Below, in pieces: positions 26,964 through 33,772 of a DNA stretch of 64,000 nt. The position numbers and the translations under genes were made by a program. Position 1 is the first letter of the stretch. Each line of letters opens with the position of its first letter. The stretch lies in contig NZ_RZHG01000008.1 of assembly GCF_003989795.1 (NCBI RefSeq), forward strand, positions 144,209-208,208. Reading direction: 5' to 3'. Origin of the DNA: Vreelandella andesensis (GTDB taxonomy: Bacteria > Pseudomonadota > Gammaproteobacteria > Pseudomonadales > Halomonadaceae). The notes beneath the pieces were generated by a model. It was not told the origin of the DNA and ran no database searches. It saw only the letters and a list, made by a program, of their open reading frames with translations.

Positions 26964-28160
26964 ATGCCATTTTCAAAACTAGGCTTATCCAGTCCTCTTG
27001 TTCAAGCGATTAACGAACTCGGTTATAAAGCGCCAACGCCCATCCAGGAACAAGCGATTCCTGCCATTCTTACGGGTAACGACTTAATCGCCACCGCACA
27101 AACCGGAACAGGCAAAACCGCAGCCTTTGTGCTGCCTCTGCTGGAACGATTCAGCAAAGCGGAAACGTTACGCGGCAAACGCATACGTGCGCTGATCCTT
27201 GTGCCGACCCGTGAGTTAGCGGTTCAGGTCGAAGCCAGTGTCGCTCAATATGCGAAACACACGCCTTTAACCTCGATGGCCGTGTATGGCGGTGTGGATA
27301 CCGACGCTCAAAAAGAGCGCCTAATCGAAGGGGTGGATATTCTGGTCGCCACGCCGGGCAGATTGCTCGATTTGGCACATCAGCGTGCGCTGCACTTTGA
27401 TGAACTTGAAGCCATGGTATTGGACGAAGCGGACAGAATGGTCGACATGGGTTTTGTCGACGATATCCACAAAATCATCGTGCGCCTACCTGAAAACCGT
27501 CAGAACCTATTGTTTACGGCCACCATGACCGACGACGTTCGCGCCCTTGCCTACGATTTTTCTGATAGCAAGATGACCGATCTGGCGGCTGAAATATCCA
27601 TTTCTCCCAACATCCGCGCCGCCGCTAATATTAAACAATGGCTAATCACGGTAGACAAAGACATCAAATCTGCCTTGTTGAGTCACTTGATCAATGAACA
27701 AGCGTGGGATCAAGCACTTATTTTTGTCGAGAAAAAGCACAGTGCGGCCAAGCTTGTTGCTCAGCTGGAAAAACGCGGCATCGTAGCAGATTCCATTCAT
27801 GGCGGTAGAAGCCAGGCCATGCGCGAAAAGATTCTGGCTCAATTCAAAGCTGGTGAACTGAAATACCTGGTTGCCACGGGGGTGGCCGCTCGGGGGTTGG
27901 ATATTGGTGAACTGAGCCGTGTGGTGAATTACGATTTACCTTTTCAGCCAGAAGAGTACATCCACCGCATTGGCCGAACAGGCCGTGCGGGTGCCTCAGG
28001 TGAAGCCATCTCTCTTGTCGACATCAGTGACTTTAAAAATCTTTGTGCTATTGAAAGGCGGTTGAAAACTATTATTGAACGCAAAGAAGTTGCAGGCTTT
28101 CCGGTTAAAAAAGCAGTACCCGCTTCCAACTTGAACTATGTTAAAAAAAGCAATCGTTAA
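26964..28160 (+). CDS. DEAD-box RNA helicase, RhlE-like
   Basis: This 398-residue ATP-dependent RNA helicase has all core motifs: Q motif PTPIQEQAIP, motif I AQTGTGKT, motif II DEAD, motif III as TAT, and motif VI HRIGRTGRAG. The C-terminal tail is short, with a few basic residues, unlike long RhlE or DeaD tails. A TTG five codons upstream is in frame; ATG 26964 is chosen with GAG spaced before it. It converges on the Rho-like gene with a strong inverted repeat between them. Confidence 0.88.
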   Translation: MPFSKLGLSSPLVQAINELGYKAPTPIQEQAIPAILTGNDLIATAQTGTGKTAAFVLPLLERFSKAETLRGKRIRALILVPTRELAVQVEASVAQYAKHTPLTSMAVYGGVDTDAQKERLIEGVDILVATPGRLLDLAHQRALHFDELEAMVLDEADRMVDMGFVDDIHKIIVRLPENRQNLLFTATMTDDVRALAYDFSDSKMTDLAAEISISPNIRAAANIKQWLITVDKDIKSALLSHLINEQAWDQALIFVEKKHSAAKLVAQLEKRGIVADSIHGGRSQAMREKILAQFKAGELKYLVATGVAARGLDIGELSRVVNYDLPFQPEEYIHRIGRTGRAGASGEAISLVDISDFKNLCAIERRLKTIIERKEVAGFPVKKAVPASNLNYVKKSNR

Positions 28161-28168
28161 GACTTAAC

Positions 28169-28206
28169 TGTCAGGTTCCGAGTGATTAGTGACTTGGAAC
28201 CTGACA
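28169..28206. terminator. Perfect 11-bp inverted repeat between rhlE-like and rho-like genes
   Basis: TGTCAGGTTCC (28169-28179) pairs with GGAACCTGACA (28196-28206) around a 16-base loop. No T run follows on either strand, so it may be a bidirectional transcription stop, an RNA stabiliser or a REP-like remnant. Confidence 0.5.
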
Positions 28207-28214
28207 CCTAACCA

Positions 28215-29204
28215 CTAGGCGGGTGAAAACGCATCTAACAGATCGGCATTAGTTGGGTATTTCTCTAATAGCTCAAGCAACTTCTGCGCGCCTTCCACTG
28301 GCTTAAGCGTTGTCAACGCTCGACGCAGTGTCCTTACTTTTTCAATATCTCTTTCATCAATCAAAATTTCTTCTCGACGAGTACTGCTTTTGGCAATATC
28401 TATCGCAGGGAAAATTCGTTGATTTGCCACGTCGCGTGATAGCACGAGTTCCATATTGCCCGTGCCTTTGAACTCCTCAAAAATCACCTGATCCATGCGG
28501 CTTCCGGTATCCACCAACACGGTGGCCAGAATGGTGAGCGACCCACCGTTCTCGATCTTTCTCGCAGCGCCAAACAGTTTTCGTGGTATTTCCATCGCTC
28601 GGGAATCCAGTCCACCCGACATGGTACGACCATTGCCTCGCTGCTCGGCATTATGAACGCGCGAGAGTCTGGTAAGAGAATCGATCACAATCATCACATT
28701 ATGACCCTCGCCTGCTTGCTTACGCGCTGTCTCAAGAAGCTTATCTGCCAAATGCACATGGTGTGTGTAGCTTTCATCTGACGACGATGCATGTACGTCT
28801 GTCGATACACTGCGCTTAAAATCGGTCACTTCTTCAGGACGCTCATCAATCAGCAAGGCATACAGCTTTATGTCAGGATACGCTTCTGCCACGGCCTGAC
28901 AGATGTGTTTTAAAATCGTCGTTTTGCCAGAGCCTGGCGGCGCAACAATTAAGCCACGTTGCCCCATCCCAATAGGCGTAATCAGATCCATCGCACGCAC
29001 CGTCAGCTGCTTAGAACCATGCTCTAAAACAATGCGTGGGGAAGGATAAATAGCGACGCCATTTAAAAAACGTTTTTCGGGATCATTAGAAAATTGATCT
29101 TCAGCTTCGTCAGCGGGCTTGGCATCTGGCTGCCTTTTCGCCTTCAGACTTAGTGTTTTTCTCGTCATAGTATCGATGGATCGCTTTGAATAGCCTGAGT
29201 TCAT
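28215..29204 (-). CDS. Rho-like ATPase lacking the N-terminal RNA-binding domain
   Basis: This 329-residue protein matches the C-terminal motor of transcription terminator Rho. Walker A APPGSGKT is at 88-95, LLIDERPEEVT follows, Walker B is VMIVIDSLTRL, and EEFKGTGNMEL and the FPAID block are intact. E. coli Rho is 419 residues; here the helical N-terminal domain and the cold-shock-type primary RNA site are absent, replaced by about 45 Lys/Asp-rich residues. The R-loop region reads GSRMD, with Arg where E. coli has Lys. It is therefore probably a paralogue, with the full-length rho elsewhere. A second start at 29168 is possible; neither has a clear ribosome binding site. Confidence 0.82.
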   Translation of the reverse strand: MNSGYSKRSIDTMTRKTLSLKAKRQPDAKPADEAEDQFSNDPEKRFLNGVAIYPSPRIVLEHGSKQLTVRAMDLITPIGMGQRGLIVAPPGSGKTTILKHICQAVAEAYPDIKLYALLIDERPEEVTDFKRSVSTDVHASSSDESYTHHVHLADKLLETARKQAGEGHNVMIVIDSLTRLSRVHNAEQRGNGRTMSGGLDSRAMEIPRKLFGAARKIENGGSLTILATVLVDTGSRMDQVIFEEFKGTGNMELVLSRDVANQRIFPAIDIAKSSTRREEILIDERDIEKVRTLRRALTTLKPVEGAQKLLELLEKYPTNADLLDAFSPA

Positions 29205-29256
29205 AGAATAACTGCATCTGAGCGCTTCTTCACTGAATGGCGCATTGGGTGGTAGC

Positions 29257-29541
29257 TTACGCTAAGGCTCTCAAGACAGCTTGTGGCTCTTTGGCGACGA
29301 CATGCAACAGCGCCAAGGCTGGCCCATGCGGCGTCCTATCACCACGTTCCCAGTGCCTTAACGTGGCGACGCTAATACAAAGCTTGGCTGAAAATTCCAT
29401 TTGGGTCATGCCCAATTTCTTACGCAAAGCAGCAACGTCAACCAGTTCTGGCCGATGTGTTTTGGCCGCAACGTTGCGCCCTTGATTAAGGTCGATGGCT
29501 TCTTGCAAGCCCTGGGCAATACTTTCATAGGCACTAGCCAT
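29257..29541 (-). CDS. Antitoxin, NadS-like XRE family
   Basis: This is a 94-residue helix-turn-helix protein. The DNA-binding domain (about 38-75) holds LRKKLGMTQMEFSAKLCISVATLRHWERG, quoted here in two parts: LRKKLGMTQMEF and SVATLRHWERGDRTP. The arrangement matches antitoxins of the NadS/HigA group. The toxin gene lies upstream and overlaps by eight bases, so translation is coupled. It should neutralise the toxin and repress the operon through the palindrome at 29891-29907. Confidence 0.85.
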   Translation of the reverse strand: MASAYESIAQGLQEAIDLNQGRNVAAKTHRPELVDVAALRKKLGMTQMEFSAKLCISVATLRHWERGDRTPHGPALALLHVVAKEPQAVLRALA

Positions 29542-29881
29542 GATGTTTCTCCAATGCGGCATGAACAAGGATATTGACCAACTTGGAAAGCGCATTTCTA
29601 TCAGCTTTTGAGAGATTCTCGCGCTCGCCTTTACCAAATATTGTTAGCAAATACAGAGGAATACGCTGGTCATGGTAGTAGTAAATGACACGCACCCCGC
29701 CGCTTTTTCCCTTGTTGCCTCGACTCCAGCGAAGTTTGCGAATACCGCCTGTACCCTCCATCACATCTCCCGCCTGTGGGTGCTCCGCAAAATAGTCGAT
29801 AACCGCTTTGCGCTCGAAGTCAGTGAGCAGCGTATCCGCACGCTTCATATACTCTGGGAGTTCTGTAATGGTCGTGAGCAT
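29534..29881 (-). CDS. RelE/HigB-type toxin
   Basis: This is a 115-residue member of the RelE/ParE superfamily, probably a ribosome-dependent mRNA interferase. The conserved core reads GTGGIRKLRWSRGNKGKSGG, followed by VRVIYYYH and LTIFGKGERENLS, typical of the subfamily paired with NadS antitoxins. Toxin-first order is the higBA-type layout. The pair sits in a patch with other small accessory fragments between the Rho-like gene and ytoQ. Confidence 0.87.
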   Translation of the reverse strand: MLTTITELPEYMKRADTLLTDFERKAVIDYFAEHPQAGDVMEGTGGIRKLRWSRGNKGKSGGVRVIYYYHDQRIPLYLLTIFGKGERENLSKADRNALSKLVNILVHAALEKHHG

Positions 29882-29890
29882 TTAAACAGA

Positions 29891-29907
29891 GTAATCCAAT
29901 GGATTAC
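29891..29907. promoter_or_regulatory. Palindromic operator of the toxin-antitoxin operon
   Basis: GTAATCCAATGGATTAC is a perfect seven-base inverted repeat with a three-base spacer, ten bases upstream of the toxin start. This is the expected place for autorepression by the antitoxin-toxin complex. Confidence 0.7.
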
Positions 29908-30036
29908 CACAGGCAAGCTGCTTCAGGGAAATCAGTACTTAGCCAGGGTTTGGGCAGATGCCTTTCGGTTCGCTCCTCGCCAAGCGTTACGCCGCGCTAC
30001 GTGGCGGCTCGATTGTTTATGTGGCTGGGTCTTCGC

Positions 30037-30165
30037 GAACTAAAGCTCCCTTCCACAGAACTAGTGAAGAAGACCAGTGCAGTGACGGGATCATGCAAGG
30101 CGCTGTGTAGTTATGCCTTGAAGACGTAGCGCAGGGTTAGCGACTTGATCAGTAGCCGTGACTTG
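30037..30165. repeat. Diverged copy A of the ytoQ 3' end region
   Basis: This stretch aligns collinearly, offset about 388 bases, with 30424-30553, which holds the 3' end of ytoQ and the following spacer. Shared words include GCAGTGAC (30079 and 30467) and CGCAGGGTT (30130 and 30517). In this copy the ytoQ frame is broken by stops, so it is a non-coding remnant. Confidence 0.7.
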
Positions 30166-30181
30166 GCCAGCGCTGAACCGG

Positions 30182-30448
30182 TTATTGCCACTCAAGTTTG
30201 AGGTCTTTATGTGACTGTGCACGATTTGCCTTGCGCGCAGAGATAATTCGAATTGTTTCGCTATCTCTCACGCAATGGCACGCCACCAGTAAATGGGAAT
30301 GAATGCTCGTTCCGATGAGTATAAACCGATCCTCCTCTTCAGAATGATCGGGATCTGATATAAGCCTGCCGAATTCGTCCGTTAAGGCAGTTTTTGCCTC
30401 TTTAAAAGAATCGCCGTGCTTCTGGCGATTAGCGCCTTCCCACAACAC
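30182..30448 (-). pseudogene. 5'-truncated brnT-like toxin gene
   Basis: The 88-codon frame matches BrnT ribonuclease toxins from NRQKHGDSFKEA onward, including SDPDHSEEEDRF and IRIISARKANR near the end. BrnT proteins start with a FxWDxxK segment about a dozen residues before the KHG motif; here that part is replaced by sequence belonging to the neighbouring repeat. The only start is GTG 30448 within that repeat. No brnA antitoxin gene follows. I read it as a broken remnant; a functional shortened protein cannot be excluded. Confidence 0.65.
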
Positions 30449-30553
30449 CGGGTCAACACTACTAATGCAGTGACTGGGGTGTGGGAGGCGCTCGGGCTTA
30501 GGCTTTCAGAACGTAACGCAGGGTTTCAACCACTTGGTCGGTGGTGGTGCACC
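30424..30553. repeat. Copy B of the repeat (ytoQ 3' end and spacer)
   Basis: This is the partner of 30037-30165. It includes the last codons and stop of the intact ytoQ gene plus about 70 bases beyond, where the brnT remnant begins. The two copies flank brnT, which suggests insertion with duplication or recombination between ytoQ-like ends. Confidence 0.7.
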
Positions 30554-30938
30554 AAGCTTGAGCTTGGGCATCAACCTCTTTCAGCGGGTGAACAATGTCT
30601 TCGCTATGCAAGGTGATGTAGGGCTTGGCGAGTGCCGCGCAGTAACCCGCATCAAAGGCGGCATTCCACTGCTTATACTGTTCGCCAAAACGCACAACCA
30701 CCAGATCGGCTTGTTCGATCATGGTGCGGGTACGAATGGCATTGACCTTAGAGGACTGGTGGTCGCGCCAGAAGCCATCGGCGGGTTTGCCAAGGTGGTC
30801 GCCTGCCGCATCACTGGCACCGTGGTCGGTGACCGGTGCGGTGAAAACAATATCCAGCCCGGCGGCGTCTGCGCCCTGTTGAATTTCTTCACGCCAGTCA
30901 GTGTGAATCTCGCCGGAAAGGTAAACGTAAAAGCTCAT
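30498..30938 (-). CDS. ytoQ: YtoQ-family protein
   Basis: This is a 146-residue protein of the YtoQ family, a nucleoside-deoxyribosyltransferase-like fold of unknown role. It begins with MSFYVYLSGEIHTDWR, the family's standard opening, and contains FGEQYKQWNAAFDAGYC, typical of its active-site region. An upstream in-frame ATG fourteen codons earlier exists; AAAGGAGCC ahead of 30938 favours the chosen start. Its 3' end is duplicated downstream. Confidence 0.85.
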   Translation of the reverse strand: MSFYVYLSGEIHTDWREEIQQGADAAGLDIVFTAPVTDHGASDAAGDHLGKPADGFWRDHQSSKVNAIRTRTMIEQADLVVVRFGEQYKQWNAAFDAGYCAALAKPYITLHSEDIVHPLKEVDAQAQAWCTTTDQVVETLRYVLKA

Positions 30939-31006
30939 AGTGGCTCCTTTATTGCGTGGTTCTATGGAAGATATTTTCATTTTAGTAACAAAGATGGCTG
31001 TGCGAT

Positions 31007-31084
31007 ATCAACACGACGCATCAACACAACGCATCAACACAACGCATCAACACAACGCATCAACACAACGCATCAACACAATGC
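31007..31084. repeat. Six tandem 13-bp repeats
   Basis: Six copies of ATCAACACAACGC run head to tail; the first and last differ by one base each. They lie between the ytoQ start and the end of btuD. There are no spacers, so this is not a CRISPR array. Confidence 0.95.
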
Positions 31085-31089
31085 CAGGG

Positions 31090-31860
31090 TCATGAAACCG
31101 GCACAAACACCGGAGCGCCGTTCACCTCGACGGTCGCCAGACGCTGCTGATAAAGCCGCTCTAAGGCACTCGGCACTAGCATGCTGTCGCGTGGGCCCCA
31201 GCAGGCTTCGCCACTGGGGTAAAGCAGCAAAATATGGTCGCACCAGCGGGCAGCAAGGTTTAAATCGTGCAAGCACATCATTATCGCACTGCCCTGGGCA
31301 GCTTGCTGGGCCATCAGCGCCATCACCGCGCTTTGATGATGTAAGTCGAGGTGATTGGTGGGTTCGTCGGCCAGCCAAATACCCGGGGCTTGGGTCAATA
31401 CAGTGGCCACCGCAACACGCTGGCGTTCGCCGCCGGAAAGCGTGCTAACAAGCCGATGGCGCAGGTGCGCGACGTCTAGCTGCTCAAGCGCTGACTCAGC
31501 CTGGGCGTAGTCGTCTGCACCTTCCATCTGCCATAGCGAAAGATAGGGATGGCGTCCAATCAACGCTGTTTCCAACACCGTCGCGGGAAAACCATCTAAG
31601 CGCTCTTGAAAGACCATCCCTAGAATTTGAGCAATTTTCCGCCTGCGCAGTGTCTCAAGTGGTTGATCATCCAACAAAACATGCCCGGAACGTGGCGCGT
31701 TAAGCCCTGCCAGGGTATGCAGCAACGTGGTTTTACCGGCACCGTTAGGGCCTAGTACGCCCCATATCTGTCCCGGTTCGAGGGCAATATTCAGCGCTGT
31801 ACCATCGCACCGGTCCGGCACATTGATAATGAGGTCTTGCGTAATCAAGCGACTCATCAT
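31090..31860 (-). CDS. btuD: Vitamin B12 ABC transporter ATP-binding protein
   Basis: This is a 256-residue ATPase of the FecE/BtuD group. Walker A GPNGAGKTTL (about 36-45), signature LSGGERQR and Walker B IWLADEPTNHLD are intact. It is last in the operon btuB-btuF-btuC-btuD, downstream of a cobalamin riboswitch, so cobalamin rather than iron-siderophore import is the likely role. Its start overlaps the btuC stop (ATGA-type overlap). Confidence 0.9.
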   Translation of the reverse strand: MMSRLITQDLIINVPDRCDGTALNIALEPGQIWGVLGPNGAGKTTLLHTLAGLNAPRSGHVLLDDQPLETLRRRKIAQILGMVFQERLDGFPATVLETALIGRHPYLSLWQMEGADDYAQAESALEQLDVAHLRHRLVSTLSGGERQRVAVATVLTQAPGIWLADEPTNHLDLHHQSAVMALMAQQAAQGSAIMMCLHDLNLAARWCDHILLLYPSGEACWGPRDSMLVPSALERLYQQRLATVEVNGAPVFVPVS

Positions 31861-32828
31861 CGGCTCCGGTAAAGCAGAAAGAGGAACGTAGGCACCCCCA
31901 GCAGCGCGGTAATCACCCCTACCGGTAGCTGTTCAGGCGCAATGATGGTGCGGGCCAGCGTATCCGCCAGCACCAGCAAGGTGCCCCCGGCCAGGGCGCA
32001 GGCAGGTAAAATTAACCGCTGGTCGTTGCCTAGCAACAGGCGCAGCAAGTGCGGCACGACCAGCCCGACAAAGCCAATGCTGCCCGCCGTAGTGACGGCA
32101 GCGGCAGTCAGCAGGCTGGCGGCAACGTAGATACCCCACTCTAGCGGTCGCACATCCACCCCCAACGCTGCCGCTTGCTGTGGGCCTCTGGCCAGCACAT
32201 TCAAGCTACGTCCCAACGGCATCAAGACAATGCAAGTGAGCAATAACAGCAGCAGCGGCGGCCAAGGCGCGCGCGCGTAAGAAAGATCGCCCATCAGCCA
32301 ATACAGCATGCCCGGCAACCGCTCGGCAGGGCTTAGTGCCAACATCAGGGTAATCACCGCGCCCCAGCCAGCCGCGACTACTACGCCGGTGAGTAACAGC
32401 CGCGAGGGCGTCCAGCCGCCGCTGCCATGAGCAAGGCCAAACACCAGAAACGTAGACAGCAACGCACCTAAAAACGCCGACCCTGACATCAGCACGCCTC
32501 CCACACCCGCGAGCATGGCCGCCAGCGCACCAATAGACGCACCGCCGGAAAGCCCGAGCACATAAGGGTCGGCTAATGGGTTTCGCAGCAGCACCTGCAT
32601 TAGCGCGCCCGCCACGGCTAAAAGCCCGCCTACCGCAAACGCGGAAAGTGCGCGGGGAAGGCGTAAATCAATCACCATGGTACGCGCCAGCGCATCGCCC
32701 TGCCCTTGCATCACTGCCCAAAGTTGGGCAGCAGATAATTGAGCACTGCCCACCGCTAGGGAAAACAGCAGCGTTGCAATGGCCATTACTGCCAGCAAGC
32801 TAAGGGGTTGCCACAGGCGCATTGCCAT
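31857..32828 (-). CDS. btuC: Vitamin B12 ABC transporter permease
   Basis: This is a 323-residue FecCD-family permease with about nine to ten hydrophobic segments. LRLPRALSAFAVGGLLAVAG and GLSGGASIGALAAML carry the family motifs, and GFVGLVVPHLLRLLLG is the coupling-helix region that docks on the ATPase. It overlaps btuF by one base and btuD by four, so the three are translated as a unit. Substrate assignment rests on the riboswitch and btuB. Confidence 0.9.
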   Translation of the reverse strand: MAMRLWQPLSLLAVMAIATLLFSLAVGSAQLSAAQLWAVMQGQGDALARTMVIDLRLPRALSAFAVGGLLAVAGALMQVLLRNPLADPYVLGLSGGASIGALAAMLAGVGGVLMSGSAFLGALLSTFLVFGLAHGSGGWTPSRLLLTGVVVAAGWGAVITLMLALSPAERLPGMLYWLMGDLSYARAPWPPLLLLLLTCIVLMPLGRSLNVLARGPQQAAALGVDVRPLEWGIYVAASLLTAAAVTTAGSIGFVGLVVPHLLRLLLGNDQRLILPACALAGGTLLVLADTLARTIIAPEQLPVGVITALLGVPTFLFLLYRSR

Positions 32829-33772
32829 TAAGAGCTCCTGTTCATAGAAAATGCTCTCGCGCGCTTTTGGCGGGTTTGTTCCAACTTTTCACACAGCAAT
32901 TGGGCACCTTCTAACAGGCGTGGCGTAGGCCGCTGAATAAGGGAAGGAGGCACAAAATAGAGGCTATCATCTGACACGGCGGCCAGATGAGGGTATTGCT
33001 CCCAGTGGGTCAGCCAGTGGCGGCTCTCTTCCCCCATACCGCCAGCAATAATCGCTTCAGGATTGGCCGCCAATACGGCTTCGTCATCCAGCCTGGGCAC
33101 TAGGCGTTGCTGGTCACCAAACACGTTTTCACCGCTGCAAAGCTGCACCACTTGGCCGATGAGGTGCTCATCGTTCACGCTCATCAGGGGTTGATCCCAT
33201 ACCTGGTAAAAGGTGCGCACAGGCGCACGACCACTGTAGCGACTTGCTAACTCAGCCATGCCCTTTCTAAAATCGTTAGCCACTTGCTGCCCCGCAGGCT
33301 CCGTTCCTGCTAAACGCGCCAGCCGTTCGACGGTATAAGCAACGTCTTCAAACGTGCGCGGCTCAATGTAGAACACTGGCATTCCCAGTGCTTCAAGAGT
33401 TTCCATTTGCTCAGCAGGGTTTCCAGTGACCCAACCGATTACTAAATCCGGGGCCAGCCCTACTAGAGCCTCTAAATCAATGCGCGTGTGGCTGCCAACA
33501 GACGCCACGTTTTTGGCTTCTGGTGGATAGTCACTATAAGAAACGACAGCAACAACGTGCTCCCCGGCGCCTGCCGCGTAGGTAAGTTCCGTCGCCCCTG
33601 GCGAGAGCGTGGCAATACGCTGGGCCGAAGCGGGCAGACAAACGTCACGGCCCCAATCATCTACCGCGCAGCGTGAATGGTCGTGGCCTTGTACATGTAG
33701 GGTCATGAGCAAAAACGCGAGGCCCAAGGCCCCGCGCATCAACCCACGTTTGTTACTGACCGAAGTGAACAC
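32828..33772 (-). CDS. btuF: Vitamin B12-binding periplasmic protein
   Basis: This is a 314-residue class III solute-binding protein with a signal peptide (about 12-29, ending VQGHD). RIATLSPGATELTYAAGAG and the YIEPRTFEDV region match BtuF. The GTG start at 33772 has AGGG seven bases upstream, inside the end of btuB; an internal ATG at 33739 would also leave a signal peptide. It overlaps btuB by 20 bases. It carries cobalamin from the outer-membrane receptor to BtuCD. Confidence 0.88.
   Translation of the reverse strand: MFTSVSNKRGLMRGALGLAFLLMTLHVQGHDHSRCAVDDWGRDVCLPASAQRIATLSPGATELTYAAGAGEHVVAVVSYSDYPPEAKNVASVGSHTRIDLEALVGLAPDLVIGWVTGNPAEQMETLEALGMPVFYIEPRTFEDVAYTVERLARLAGTEPAGQQVANDFRKGMAELASRYSGRAPVRTFYQVWDQPLMSVNDEHLIGQVVQLCSGENVFGDQQRLVPRLDDEAVLAANPEAIIAGGMGEESRHWLTHWEQYPHLAAVSDDSLYFVPPSLIQRPTPRLLEGAQLLCEKLEQTRQKRARAFSMNRSS

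Noticed and set aside
31007..31084. CRISPR-like array
   Set aside because: The 13-bp units are contiguous with no spacers and no cas genes are in the window.
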